The notes: generated from the letters alone by a model not told the origin. Shown: positions 17,300 to 26,691, counted from the stretch's first letter. The stretch: 64,000 nucleotides of DNA from Pseudobacillus wudalianchiensis (GCF_001685015.1 NZ_MAYT01000012.1:229269-293268); one strand, 5' to 3'. Numbers and translations are program-made.

Positions 17300-19651
17300 T
17301 CATTCGACTCGTGAATTTATCGGGACCTTAACTTGTCCTATTATGCTTCCCTCACTGTTATAAGCAATAAATATACCATCCCGATATAAGCTAAAGTCAG
17401 CCACTTCATACATTCCTTTTTTTAATGCAAAGACATTCTGCCCACGAGGAATTAACGTATAGTCAACATAGCCGTTCAATGATTGAAAGCGAACGATGAC
17501 TTTGGCGACTTCCCCACAGTTTTCATTTGCGAATGTACTCATATAGACGTCTGTATTTGTAAATTCTATTTTTGGAGAAGAAAATACATGGCCGGCATAC
17601 GCGCAGCTTGGATAGGAAACACCGCAAAAGATGTTATTCAAAATAGATTCATAGGCCATGCCAATTTCAATGTTTTTTTTCACATAGAAATATTGACCGC
17701 CAGTTTCGTTCGCTATTTTCTGCAGCAAGGATTCGTTTAAGTCTTTCTTTGGCCCCAGCCCAATCGTATAGATTTTAATGGATTGGTTTCGAGCTTTTTC
17801 TATCATACTCAGTACTTGATTTTCATTGGATTTACCGTCCGTTAATAAGATCGCTACTTTAGGGTAAGAAGAAGGATTGGTAAATTGCCCTAATGCTCTT
17901 TCTAACCCTTTTGAAATATTCGTTCCACCGGTTTGGGTGACATTGTAAAAGGAATCTTCAATACGATCGGGAGCACCAACTCGGCCTGGCATCCTAAGCA
18001 AATAGCCCGATGAACCAAAGGCAACTGGGATGTTCCTTGGTGCATTTAAAGCTAGAGCAAATTCTCTCGTTTTAGATACCCGCAGCCGCTCAGGATCACT
18101 TGTTTTCATACTTGCTGAGGAATCAATGATAAAAGCGGCTTCCACATCCTGTCTCGGACAGCTGGTATTGATGTTAATCCCTGGATCATAAACAATTTCA
18201 CTACTATGGCTTTTGCCAAGAACCGATCCGATTTCTGTTGCATAACGAGGATCGGTTTGAATAAGTTGGGCAGAAATGTCATCTGTCACAGGATAGGACG
18301 TCGAAAGGGCTCTTACTGTAGTGCTTGCTATACCATTTGAAAAGCTCACTTCCTGGTTGGATAAATAAGCACCGTTTGCTGACTTGAAACGCACCCGGCC
18401 GTTAAAGTCGGTGATCGCCTGGCCGCCGGGACGAACAATAGTGGCAGTGACACGGGTTGTGCTTACTCCATCGGCTGGTAACATTTTGCTAGCGGTTTCT
18501 ACCCGAAGCTCTGCTTGAGGCTCATAAGTTAGTGGTATATTAACCGGCTCTCTATAACAAGCAGTACTAATATTGCTTGGGGTCTCCTGGTATGGGCTGA
18601 TTTTAAAAGAAATAGTATCTGTTTGCGTGCGGTTCGCTGCCGGAGCCTTCACTTTAATGGTCAGTTCAGGCCCATCCGTCTCTGCCAAAACCTCAGTACT
18701 AGTATTTTTAAAAGCAGTCGTCTCCTTTTGCTCATCTCCATGCATATAAAACAGCCGGTCGTCGCCTGTCGAGATGGCTCCTCCTTTTGAAGAAGCGTAA
18801 AAATACAGGGACTCATCGTATGGAATAGGATTTCCATAACAGTCTTTCAGCTTTAACGTGATCAATGTGGAGTCAACTCCATTAGCAATCAGCGTACTCT
18901 TTTCAACCTCAAGATCTTCCAGCCGAGAGTCAGCAGGCTTAGGAGAAGGGGAAGTCTGTCCGTTATCCTTGGAGGGAGGAAAGTCAATAACCTCATCACC
19001 AAAGAAGTGTAGGGGCAGACTAACTTGATCATCGTCCCTTCCTATGGCTGAAGAGCTTAATCCAATCATCCCGCACTGACCGTGTTTCGACAGGCGATAG
19101 AAAAATGCGGCTGCTTCTGCACGGGTTAATGAGCGATCGACGCTGTAGTCATTATAATCTTTCTTACCGGTCATTCCGCTCGATAAATTTTCTTTATACA
19201 TATATTGAACAGCATGTGGCTGCGTTAAGTCAAAGCCCTCAAAGGCTGCGACAATTCGGGCTACTTGACCTCGCGCGATCGGCTTGTCACGAAGTGTCCG
19301 ATCGGAATAGCCTTTAAGCGGGAGGTTTTTGCTTTTAGCATACTGATAACTGGAAGCGGCCCAATGCTTGTCAGAAGCTGTTGGCAAGCTGCTTGGTTTT
19401 TTGCCCGTACAATCATAGCGAATCAGCATTGTAATAAATTCCGCTTCCGTTAAGGAGCGCTGCGGGGCATAAGTTCCGTCCGAATAGCCTTTTACTAATC
19501 CTCTTTGGACAGCCCATTCAATGGAAGAGTAGGCCCAATGACTAGCGGGTACATCTTTAAATAAGCTAGCTGCGCTTGCCGGATTCAACAGGCTGGAAAG
19601 CAGTAATACCATAATTAGAAGAGAAACAGTCCTTTTAGTGAAAAAAGTCAT
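17300..19651 (-). CDS. SLH-anchored surface protein with Ig-like and von Willebrand A domains
   Basis: This 783-residue protein has a signal peptide (1-27, ASA). Three N-terminal SLH domains follow (about 28-190; HWAYSSIEWAVQRGLVKGYSDGTYAP). Two Big_1/invasin-like Ig domains (about 250-350 and 380-480; LIANGVDSTLITLKLKD, MLPADGVSTTRVTATIV) come next, then a VWA domain (about 505-680) with an intact MIDAS: DSSAS, TGGTN and LLTDG. A beta tail ends the protein. The design suggests a wall-bound, metal-dependent adhesin or protein-binding receptor. The ATG has AAAGGACG upstream. It lies 19 bases downstream of the SLH gene at 19671-21110 on the same strand and is probably co-transcribed with it. 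Confidence 0.9.
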   Translation of the reverse strand: MTFFTKRTVSLLIMVLLLSSLLNPASAASLFKDVPASHWAYSSIEWAVQRGLVKGYSDGTYAPQRSLTEAEFITMLIRYDCTGKKPSSLPTASDKHWAASSYQYAKSKNLPLKGYSDRTLRDKPIARGQVARIVAAFEGFDLTQPHAVQYMYKENLSSGMTGKKDYNDYSVDRSLTRAEAAAFFYRLSKHGQCGMIGLSSSAIGRDDDQVSLPLHFFGDEVIDFPPSKDNGQTSPSPKPADSRLEDLEVEKSTLIANGVDSTLITLKLKDCYGNPIPYDESLYFYASSKGGAISTGDDRLFYMHGDEQKETTAFKNTSTEVLAETDGPELTIKVKAPAANRTQTDTISFKISPYQETPSNISTACYREPVNIPLTYEPQAELRVETASKMLPADGVSTTRVTATIVRPGGQAITDFNGRVRFKSANGAYLSNQEVSFSNGIASTTVRALSTSYPVTDDISAQLIQTDPRYATEIGSVLGKSHSSEIVYDPGININTSCPRQDVEAAFIIDSSASMKTSDPERLRVSKTREFALALNAPRNIPVAFGSSGYLLRMPGRVGAPDRIEDSFYNVTQTGGTNISKGLERALGQFTNPSSYPKVAILLTDGKSNENQVLSMIEKARNQSIKIYTIGLGPKKDLNESLLQKIANETGGQYFYVKKNIEIGMAYESILNNIFCGVSYPSCAYAGHVFSSPKIEFTNTDVYMSTFANENCGEVAKVIVRFQSLNGYVDYTLIPRGQNVFALKKGMYEVADFSLYRDGIFIAYNSEGSIIGQVKVPINSRVE

Positions 19652-19670
19652 CTTAGTTCGTCCTTTTTAA

Positions 19671-21110
19671 TTATTGAAAAAACAGCATATCGTCTCGATA
19701 GTTTTGTTTTAAGTCTTTTTCAAGGAAGTGAAGAAAACGGGTAATGAGCGCAGAAGCCTGAGCTCTTGTCATCGTTTGGTTAGGGTTAAATCGATTTTTT
19801 CCGTCTCCGTATACTAAGCCAATTTCTGTTGCTACGTATACACTATCTTTTGCCCACTTTGGAATGGAATTGTTATCCCCATAGCTCGTTTGATAGCCAG
19901 GGGCTGGAGCCCGGCCTTCAAGACCTAACGCACGAACTAGCATTGTCACCGCTTGAGCACGGGTTAAGGGACTTTTTGGCATAAACTTAGTGGAGCTGAC
20001 TCCGCTTGTTATTCCTTTTTGAACAGCGCGTTCGATATATAGATAGTCTGGATCTTTTGGATCTAAATCAGAAAAAATAGCTTTTTTTGGTTTCTGCTGG
20101 TTTTTAGGCTGTTCGAGTACCCGAATGTCTGCTGCTTTTAATACACCAACTGTGAATTGATATCGATTCATCGGCGTATTCGGAGAGAAGAACTGGCTTT
20201 TTTCATCAAACACACCAAGCGAATAGAGGCGTTCAATATCGTCTTTAGCCCAATGACCATTTAAATCACGGAATTTCGGCACGATCAAGCGATTAATGAC
20301 CGGTACCATTTCCTCGCCTACATCAACTGTTCCTTGTTCACTTTTTCTGCCGGCGTTATCATCCATATCGTACGAATACTCACCAATCATATTACGCGAA
20401 CTGATGATGGCGTGTCCGCCGGTGAAACTAGAGTAAGAAGGATCATGCGGCTCATATTTCAGTTCCTTCGTTTTACTGTCCGACACCTTACTCGTAATAA
20501 AGAAGGTACCTTGTTTAGAAGTAATTTCATAATCAATTAATTGTGTTTCCGTTGCGCCCCAAAAATTTTTATACCCAACATTGCGGCCGTTAAATTGAAC
20601 TGTAATTAGTTCACCGGTGCTTGTTTTGTAAATTTTTCTGCCGACCATATTGCCAGAATAGTAATCAGAGGCCGGACGATTATCGATCACGATCCCTTGA
20701 GAAAATTGATAATCATCTAGTGTGTAAGTTACGCCGTTTATGACTATTTTTTCAGAATAGCTTTTAACGGATGTTTGGGCTGTCGTCTGCCCTTTATCTG
20801 TCCGCTCTTTCAACTGGGAGGTATATACGACACTGCGCGTTAGCTTGTCTTTTTGATCGTTTGTTAAAGTAAAGCGGTACGTTTTAGTTAGTTGATCCTT
20901 TTGTTCCCGCTCCGTTAAGATCATTTTGCCGCTGAATTTTACCGGTTTACCAGATAAAAAGACATATTCTTCATACGTATATTCATTGTTTACACCTCCA
21001 TTGAAATCGGGAGGGGCGGCCTTAGCTGAAGGGATTATGAGAAAGAAAAAAATAAAAAATGCACCAATAGGCAAGAGCTGTCTCAAAGCATGTATGTGAG
21101 CTTTTTTCAT
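19671..21110 (-). CDS. secreted protein with C-terminal SLH triplet
   Basis: Starting at the ATG ending at 21110 (AAAGGA upstream; MKKAHIHALRQ) gives 479 residues with a signal peptide ending AKA. An in-frame opening 22 codons longer lacks a ribosome binding site. Residues about 25-265 are a beta-rich domain of unknown function with many YxY/KxY patterns. SLH domains occupy about 275-470 (DLNGHWAKDDIERLYSLGVF, LTRAQAVTMLVRALGL, MTRAQASALITRFL). It is likely held on the wall by its C-terminus, the reverse of its SLH-VWA neighbour. Function is unknown. Confidence 0.85.
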   Translation of the reverse strand: MKKAHIHALRQLLPIGAFFIFFFLIIPSAKAAPPDFNGGVNNEYTYEEYVFLSGKPVKFSGKMILTEREQKDQLTKTYRFTLTNDQKDKLTRSVVYTSQLKERTDKGQTTAQTSVKSYSEKIVINGVTYTLDDYQFSQGIVIDNRPASDYYSGNMVGRKIYKTSTGELITVQFNGRNVGYKNFWGATETQLIDYEITSKQGTFFITSKVSDSKTKELKYEPHDPSYSSFTGGHAIISSRNMIGEYSYDMDDNAGRKSEQGTVDVGEEMVPVINRLIVPKFRDLNGHWAKDDIERLYSLGVFDEKSQFFSPNTPMNRYQFTVGVLKAADIRVLEQPKNQQKPKKAIFSDLDPKDPDYLYIERAVQKGITSGVSSTKFMPKSPLTRAQAVTMLVRALGLEGRAPAPGYQTSYGDNNSIPKWAKDSVYVATEIGLVYGDGKNRFNPNQTMTRAQASALITRFLHFLEKDLKQNYRDDMLFFQ

Positions 21111-21148
21111 GTTGAAGTCCTTTCGTATTTTATTATTTTGGAAGAAAA

Positions 21149-21174
21149 GGCATGTAAAGCATTGCTTACATGCC
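21149..21174 (-). terminator. terminator between two minus-strand secreted-protein genes
   Basis: GGCATGTAAAGC pairs with GCTTACATGCC (21149-21160, 21164-21174). On the minus strand it is followed by TTTTCTT. It ends the 22595-21186 unit before the SLH pair starts. Confidence 0.6.
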
Positions 21175-21185
21175 ACGATTTCCTG

Positions 21186-22595
21186 CTAGTTAACGAGTAA
21201 AATTCGTCCTTTTACACTGGACTCATGAACAAGGTAAAGCCGGTCACCTGGTTTTAGATCTTCTGCCGAAATGACTTTCCCGTCCCGGATAATAGTAGCT
21301 TGTTCAATATTCATGTGCTGAATATAACCGGCTGTTACCCAAGCTCCTCTGTACCATTGGCTGACATTGCGGACATTGATAAAGTGAAGATTCGAATTGA
21401 CTTGTATGCTGTCGATCCGTCCAACCGATATCATTGGAGCGGGTGAACTGTTCCATTTAACTGTATGGATGCCAATGATCGTATTATTGGCAACGTAAAA
21501 ATAGCCATATTCACCGATGTGGATTGTCAATTCATCCTTCGATATAACGTCCAATGTTGATGGGTGGAAATCTTCAACAGCAGTCGTATCATCACTGAAT
21601 GAGAAGGTAGGATTGCCTGCATCTTTCCAATAGTTATTAGGCGTCAGCAGCTTTGCTCCCCTTAGGGAAAGCTGATAGCCGTTTACCTTGCTGATCTGTC
21701 CAAAATAAAGTGAATGATTGGCCAGGTTCGGACTTTGGAAGCCATCGTTGGTGATATGAATGACGTTAGCGTATTGGCTCGTTTGCTCTCCATCTGTTAC
21801 GACAAAGGCTGATCCTGGTGCGGCCAAACTATCCGCATCTACTAACCTTCCATTTCGAATGAGAATGGTCCCGCTATGGTAGCGCATTAAACCAGAATCG
21901 TTTAGTCTGATTCGTTTGGATACATAATCCACTAGCCGCATCGGTTCATAAAAGGTACGTTCATATTTCTGTTTAATGACCATCTTTTGGATTACTTCTT
22001 GGCCAAATTGGCTAACGGTGACGAAATAAACATCGTGGTTTGCATAAAAGCGAAGCCGATCCTTCTTAACCGGTTGATTTCCTATGTAAATAGGTATTTT
22101 CGTTGAATAGCTGTAGCTTGTGTTTTTAAAAGGTTTGTCAGGCTGCCATCGCCAGTCTTGAAAAACCTGTTCATTTTTAATCGTAAGCTTGTTGCGAATC
22201 GGATCTATCCGATAGATGCTTCCTTTATATAGCCGTTCAATCTTGATTCCTTGTGTATTCACTTCTATTGAACTTATGTAAGGAGTATCATACTCAGAGA
22301 ATATTAATTTAACCCGGTCACCTTCATATAAAACACTTAAATCCATAAGGGTAGTTCCTTTGAATACTTCTGTTTCATTATGTAAATAGTAGGTTTTCGT
22401 GCCTCCGCTATCGAGCCGCACGGAAATGAAAGTCCCTTTTTCATCGATGTCGGTGACAACCCCTGTAATGACACGATCACGGTGCTCAATCTTCCCGGGA
22501 TAATCGACAGTGCCCGCTGCCATTGCCTGCATTGATCCCAATCCTAAAAACAGCAAAAAAGTAAAAGCAAATAAAAATGGATAGTGCTTATTCAC
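21186..22595 (-). CDS. secreted protein of unknown function
   Basis: This is a 469-residue protein with a GTG start nine bases after GGAGGCGG. The signal peptide ends about residue 26 (QAMAA). The body is beta-rich with several repeated OB-like elements (ITGVVTDIDEKGTFISVRL, GSIYRIDPIRNKLTIKNE, VGRIDSIQVNSNLHFINVR) and a final LKPGDRLYLVHESS that looks like a small barrel. It has no SLH, transmembrane or sortase signal. It sits upstream of two SLH genes on the same strand, so a surface role is likely but unproven. Confidence 0.75.
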   Translation of the reverse strand: MNKHYPFLFAFTFLLFLGLGSMQAMAAGTVDYPGKIEHRDRVITGVVTDIDEKGTFISVRLDSGGTKTYYLHNETEVFKGTTLMDLSVLYEGDRVKLIFSEYDTPYISSIEVNTQGIKIERLYKGSIYRIDPIRNKLTIKNEQVFQDWRWQPDKPFKNTSYSYSTKIPIYIGNQPVKKDRLRFYANHDVYFVTVSQFGQEVIQKMVIKQKYERTFYEPMRLVDYVSKRIRLNDSGLMRYHSGTILIRNGRLVDADSLAAPGSAFVVTDGEQTSQYANVIHITNDGFQSPNLANHSLYFGQISKVNGYQLSLRGAKLLTPNNYWKDAGNPTFSFSDDTTAVEDFHPSTLDVISKDELTIHIGEYGYFYVANNTIIGIHTVKWNSSPAPMISVGRIDSIQVNSNLHFINVRNVSQWYRGAWVTAGYIQHMNIEQATIIRDGKVISAEDLKPGDRLYLVHESSVKGRILLVN

Positions 22596-23005
22596 ATACG
22601 CCGCCTCCGCTTTGAAGTATTTTACCAGTAGTGAAGCCCTACGAAAGTAATAGTTTTATGTGTTTTATATCGACTAAGATTATCCAAATGTTAAGTAATT
22701 AATTATATTTACATTGGAGATCATTCCCCCGCCGCTTTAAAACGGCCAGCAGGGATAAAATAAGAGACTAGAGCACCTTGTTACTATTTTCTTGTTATTA
22801 GTAAATAGAAATGAATAAAAAGTTATAATGTTTGTTAGATGGATTCGTTTTTTAAGGAAGGATAGTATACTTATATGGTGAGGTTAGCATGAGAAAATAG
22901 AGCGCCATTGATCTCTTATTACACAATGTACTTTCTATTTATTTCTTGAAACCTTTTAACCAAAAATCCGTATAGATTGGTAAAAATGAAGGGAGGAGTC
23001 ATGGA
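22596..23005. other. intergenic region with an eroded hairpin-family repeat
   Basis: This is 410 bp between divergent genes and no ORF stands out. At 22718-22756 GATCATTCCCCCGCCGCTTTAAAA followed by a weakened right arm is a degenerate copy of the hairpin family found at 1177, 10687, 11305 and 23662. Confidence 0.5.
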
Positions 23006-23653
23006 ATGTCATCTTATACAATACCTGAAGTATCGAATCATAATCAGATGAATGCGGTTCTGCGAGCGTTTGCGATGTCACTCGGTGTGGCGCTCGTTGG
23101 CATGGGAGTAGGTACCGTTGTTCCGCCAGCACTCTTTCTGCCGCTCGCGGTGTTAGAGATTCTTCTATTAGTAGGGGCTTTCTTTTTACGTAAAAGAAAA
23201 GCAGTAGGGTACACGTTCTTATATGTATTTACTTTCTTATCTGGAATCACGACCTATCCAATCGTTTCTTATTATTTAATGACATCTGGAGCCCAAGTCG
23301 TACTAGGAGCTTTAGCGTCTACGTTCGTTGTCTTCTTTGCCATGGCGGTAGCGGGGACAAAAACGAAAAAAGATTTATCCTTTTTAAGCGGCTTGCTGCT
23401 TACTGTTTTATTGGCACTGCTTACCTTGTCGATCATGAACTTATTTTGGCCGTTTTCTTCTACTGCCATGTTCGTTTATTCCATCATTGGAACGGTTCTT
23501 TTCTCTCTTTACGTCATGTACGACTTTAACCAAATGAAGCGAATGACGATTACGAGTGATATGGTGCCGCTCTTAGCACTTAATCTGTATTTAGATTTTG
23601 TTAACTTGTTCATTAATTTATTGCGTTTAATTGGATTTTTAAGTGAAGATTAA
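23006..23653 (+). CDS. Bax inhibitor-1 / YetJ-like membrane protein
   Basis: This is a 215-residue protein with seven hydrophobic segments. The ATG follows GAAGGGAGGAGTCATGGA. The conserved BI-1 pattern is present: FLSGITTYPIVSYYL in the early helices and the closing helix pair with YVMYDFNQM and LNLYLDFVNLFINLLRL. B. subtilis YetJ of this family is a pH-sensitive calcium leak channel; the paired aspartates (YDF, LDF) in the last helices are in place. It stands alone and ends at a strong hairpin. Confidence 0.88.
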   Translation: MSSYTIPEVSNHNQMNAVLRAFAMSLGVALVGMGVGTVVPPALFLPLAVLEILLLVGAFFLRKRKAVGYTFLYVFTFLSGITTYPIVSYYLMTSGAQVVLGALASTFVVFFAMAVAGTKTKKDLSFLSGLLLTVLLALLTLSIMNLFWPFSSTAMFVYSIIGTVLFSLYVMYDFNQMKRMTITSDMVPLLALNLYLDFVNLFINLLRLIGFLSED

Positions 23654-23660
23654 GAACTTA

Positions 23661-23706
23661 AGGGGTCAGTCTCCCGTCGCTCTAAAGCGGTGGGGGACTG
23701 ACCCCT
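23661..23706. terminator. bidirectional terminator, GGTCAGTC hairpin family
   Basis: A 20-bp stem (23662-23681 with 23686-23705) around CTAA lies between convergent genes. Confidence 0.8.
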
Positions 23707-23713
23707 CTGTTCG

Positions 23714-24184
23714 TTAAAAACATTGAAAAGAACGGATTCTGCGCAAGTCTGTTCCAAAATAAACCCAGCGCCAGTTTTGCCAGCGCCAGCCGGCTATGGA
23801 CGTTCTTCCTACAAATATTGGATAGAACCAGAAGTTTTGGCCATTTTCAAGCCACACGTACGTATAACGGAACAAGCAGCCTCTTATAGCACCAGGGTCA
23901 ACAGCAAGGGGAGAAATGGCCCCTTGTTGAAGCTGGGGAGTAAAGGCGGGAGGCGGTGAAGACGGCGGACCGCCTGCTTGCTGCCCGCCCCCTGGAACTC
24001 CGGGTGGCGGAACTGATGGGATTGATGGGGATGACGGGAAACCTCCAGGCGGTCCGAATATTCCCGGAAACCCTTGACCTTGCAGCCGATCAATGGGGAC
24101 ATCGTACAACATCTCATCCTCAAATAAGAGGTCTTCTTCTATTGGAAAGTGGGAATAGTAATAGGAGTAATCTCTATCATACAT
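23714..24184 (-). CDS. proline/glycine-rich protein with aromatic C-terminal domain
   Basis: This 156-residue protein starts at an ATG preceded by AAAGGAGATAAAAGTGA. Residues 1-35 are acidic and tyrosine-rich, and 36-90 form a Pro/Gly/Ser linker (GPPGGFPSSPSIPSVPPPG). The last 60 residues are a compact Cys/Trp/Arg-rich domain (GCLFRYTYVWLENGQNFWFYP ... GWRWQNWRWVYFGTDLRRIRSF). C-terminal domains of this look occur in small Bacillaceae proteins, some spore-associated, but I cannot name a function. It has no signal peptide. Confidence 0.7.
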   Translation of the reverse strand: MYDRDYSYYYSHFPIEEDLLFEDEMLYDVPIDRLQGQGFPGIFGPPGGFPSSPSIPSVPPPGVPGGGQQAGGPPSSPPPAFTPQLQQGAISPLAVDPGAIRGCLFRYTYVWLENGQNFWFYPIFVGRTSIAGWRWQNWRWVYFGTDLRRIRSFQCF

Positions 24185-24515
24185 TCACTTTTATCTCCTT
24201 TCAGAAATATTTCCATTTACTGTATGCGATCAATTGGTTTTCGGTGAGTCGCCTATAGAAAATTAGAAAAGTTCAATGATCCAGCGACACAGGTAGTGAA
24301 AGCCGAAAAAGAATGACCGGACAGCGAAGATAAACAGTTCTGGAACAGCGAGAAGCAGATCGATAAAAAGTCAGACAAAAAATAACGTTTGCCCCCTTTC
24401 CTTCTTTTTCTTTCCGTTTGAAAGGCATGATCCTCACCTCTTTTTCCAATAACCACCTATTGTGGTAAATGCATATGGAGAACTAGACAAATTTTACTTT
24501 CTTTGTTATATTGAA

Positions 24516-24536
24516 TTAGTTACCGAAGCTAACTAT
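24516..24536. promoter_or_regulatory. palindrome upstream of the MarR gene
   Basis: TTAGTTA-CCGAAGC-TAACTAT lies 13 bases before the MarR start, a typical place and form for a self-regulating MarR operator. The rest of 24185-24515 shows no gene. Confidence 0.5.
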
Positions 24537-24548
24537 TTTTCGTAGGAA

Positions 24549-24977
24549 GTGATTCTAATTCAAACATTTCAAAAGTTTTTCTATCAATTCTTAATGCTAT
24601 ATCGACCGTTTGAAAATCGGTTAAATATACTTCTTGGCGAACACGGTCTTTATCGAGCGCAATGGACGGTATTATACTATTTAGCTAATTTTGGGCCGTC
24701 TACGCCAGTGGAGCTGGCGAACTATCAAAGTGTGGAAAAGCCGACGATGACCCGAACGATTCATCGCTTAAAAGAGCTAGAGTATTTAGAAACGATTCCC
24801 ACGAAAGATAAGCGTGAAAAGAAAATGCAGTTAACGGCGCTCGGCAAAAAAGTGTATGAGGACGTTCGTGTGTCCATTGATGAATTTGAACAGGACATTT
24901 TAGAGGGGATTTCTGAAGAAGAACAGTTGAAGGCGATTCAGATTATGAAAGCCATTCAACAAAATATTTTGAAATAG
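24549..24977 (+). CDS. MarR-family transcriptional regulator
   Basis: This 142-residue winged-helix protein has a recognition region PVELANYQSVEKPTMTRTIHRLKELEYLE and wing DKREKKMQLTALGKKVYED, both typical of MarR. Dimerisation helices flank these. It is followed 11 bases later by an MFS exporter, and a palindrome lies upstream, so it probably represses itself and the transporter until a small ligand binds. The start is uncertain: the GTG at 24549 overlaps the only AGGA motif, and translation could begin a few codons later. Confidence 0.82.
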   Translation: MILIQTFQKFFYQFLMLYRPFENRLNILLGEHGLYRAQWTVLYYLANFGPSTPVELANYQSVEKPTMTRTIHRLKELEYLETIPTKDKREKKMQLTALGKKVYEDVRVSIDEFEQDILEGISEEEQLKAIQIMKAIQQNILK

Positions 24978-24988
24978 GAGATGAAAGT

Positions 24989-26197
24989 GTGAGTAAATCA
25001 GGACCAAAATTATGGACGAAGGATTTTATCGTTGTTTCGTCCATTAACTTTTTCTTAACGCTGATTTTTTATTTACTAATGGTGACGATCGCGGTCTATG
25101 CGGTCGCTGAATTTCATGCAACGACGAGTGAGGCAGGTCTCGTAACAGGAATTTTCATTATCGGAACCTTAATTGGCCGTTTATTTATCGGCCGGATGAT
25201 TGATTCAATTGGACGGAAGCGAACATTATTTATCGGTCTCATCTTGTTTACATTAACGACGGCTTTATACTTTGTTAATTTAGGCATTAGCTTTCTGCTT
25301 TTAAACCGCTTTGTTCATGGATTGACGTTAGGAATCGCCAGCACAGCAACGGGAACCATTGTCGCGCAAATTATACCGGCAACACGAAAAGGAGAGGGAA
25401 TCGGCTACTATACGATGAGTGCGACGCTTGCCACAGCAATTGGTCCTTTTATCGGACTATTTATGAGCCAGCACACGACTTTCCCTGTTATCTTTAGTTT
25501 TTGTCTGGCACTGGGAATCGTCAGCTTAGCTGTTGCCTTCTTTGTGAATGTCCCGCCGTTCGAATCAACTGTAAAAGCAGCAGACATCAAAGGGTTCAAG
25601 CTTTCAAGCTTTGTAGAGCCGAGAGCCTTGCCGATCGCGTTTGTCACGCTGGTTGTTGCTTTCTGCTATTCGAGCGTGTTGTCGTTTATTAATTTTTATG
25701 CGATGGAAATCAATCTTGTGGAGGCGGCCAGCTTTTTCTTTATCGTCTATGCTGTAGCCGTGTTAATCTCACGTCCATTCACCGGCCGTTTAATGGATAT
25801 GAGAGGGGCGAACTATGTGATGTACCCGGCCTTTTTATTGTTCGGCGCAGGGATGCTGTTATTGAGCACGGCAGGGCACGGCTTCGCTTTATTAGCAGCG
25901 GGCTTTTTAATCGGTCTTGGCTTCGGAAATATGCAGTCCAGCACGCAGGCGATTGCTGTGAAGCTGACACCGCCGCATCGCATGGGACTTGCGACATCAA
26001 CATTCTTTATTTTTCTCGATGCCGGTCTTGGCTTTGGGCCTTACGTGCTCGGCCTTGTTATTCCACATACAGGATATAGTGCGTTGTATATGATTCTTGG
26101 CATCGCCGTTCTTGCTTTTTCTGTTCTGTACTATTTCTTATACGGCAGAAAGGAAAAAGAATTAAGAGCTGCACTCGAGGCTACAGCGACATTATAA
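24989..26197 (+). CDS. MFS transporter, probable drug/metabolite exporter
   Basis: This 402-residue protein has 12 hydrophobic segments. The GTG start follows TAGGAGATGAAAG. The loop GRLFIGRMIDSIGRKRTLFIG between TM2 and TM3 is the MFS signature A motif, and a second copy (SRPFTGRLMDMRGANYVMY) lies in the C-half. It resembles the AraJ/YfcJ-type group of efflux proteins. The pairing with a MarR gene implies induction by its substrate, which the sequence does not identify. Confidence 0.85.
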   Translation: MSKSGPKLWTKDFIVVSSINFFLTLIFYLLMVTIAVYAVAEFHATTSEAGLVTGIFIIGTLIGRLFIGRMIDSIGRKRTLFIGLILFTLTTALYFVNLGISFLLLNRFVHGLTLGIASTATGTIVAQIIPATRKGEGIGYYTMSATLATAIGPFIGLFMSQHTTFPVIFSFCLALGIVSLAVAFFVNVPPFESTVKAADIKGFKLSSFVEPRALPIAFVTLVVAFCYSSVLSFINFYAMEINLVEAASFFFIVYAVAVLISRPFTGRLMDMRGANYVMYPAFLLFGAGMLLLSTAGHGFALLAAGFLIGLGFGNMQSSTQAIAVKLTPPHRMGLATSTFFIFLDAGLGFGPYVLGLVIPHTGYSALYMILGIAVLAFSVLYYFLYGRKEKELRAALEATATL

Positions 26198-26231
26198 GAG
26201 AGTGGCCCAAACCTTGGTTTGGGTCTTAGGC

Positions 26232-26359
26232 TGTTGACAAACGCTCGCTTTCTTCATTGCTCGTCTGGCTGCGGTGCTCATGACCTTCACGGTCACTCGC
26301 GCCTCGAAAGACAAACGTTTTCAATCAGCGTAGGATATTGAAAATAAACTTTGTCTACA
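26232..26359 (+). repeat. MITE-like interspersed repeat, copy 1
   Basis: The element is bounded by imperfect inverted ends TGTTGACAAA (26232-26241) and TTTGTCTACA (26350-26359). The body includes CGCTCGCTTTCTTC and GGCTGCGGTGCTCATGACC. A second copy lies inverted at 38726-38871 and a third fragment at 41550-41571. It sits between a small hairpin (CCCAAACC/GGTTTGGG) and a terminator. Confidence 0.75.
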
Positions 26360-26370
26360 ATCTGTGACTC

Positions 26371-26402
26371 AAAGCCCCAAACTTCTGTTTGGGGCTTTTT
26401 TT
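26371..26402 (+). terminator. terminator after the MFS gene
   Basis: AAAGCCCCAAAC (26371-26382) pairs with GTTTGGGGCTTT (26387-26398), followed by T. Confidence 0.8.
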
Positions 26403-26419
26403 AGTGGCGTAATCGTTTT

Positions 26420-26495
26420 GTGAGCAGAGTTTTGTCAAATGTGAGCGAACATTTGTCGATTATGATCGCTTTTCTACATTTTATGAGCGAAATAC
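26420..26495 (+). repeat. TGAGCGA/TTGTCG short-repeat cluster, copy 1
   Basis: The motifs TGAGC...TTTTGTCAAA and TGTGAGCGAAC..TTGTCG alternate. The same motifs form a regular 42-bp array at 29771-29896. A short open frame covers the stretch but has no ribosome binding site. Confidence 0.5.
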
Positions 26496-26673
26496 GCAAA
26501 TTCATGCATAAAATTAGAATAATTATACAAACAATAGAAATCGCTTCTTCCAGTAAGGAGCTAGTTTTATTCACTGACAGTATAAATTTTTTTTATATAA
26601 GGTATATAAACCTTCAATGATGAAGAATAAAAAACTATGATACGATTACAGTGTAAGAGGTTTCAAGTTGAAA

Positions 26674-26691
26674 AACTATTGCGCAATAGTT
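26674..26691. promoter_or_regulatory. perfect 18-bp palindrome, candidate operator
   Basis: AACTATTGCGCAATAGTT lies about 150 bases before the DUF3311-symporter-amidohydrolase operon. It could be the operator for the LysR protein encoded after that operon. No other feature is evident in 26496-26838. Confidence 0.4.

Noticed and set aside
26420-26620. 66-codon ORF beginning in the TGAGCGA repeat cluster
   Set aside because: There is no ribosome binding site, the composition follows the repeat, and the same motif occurs non-coding at 29771.
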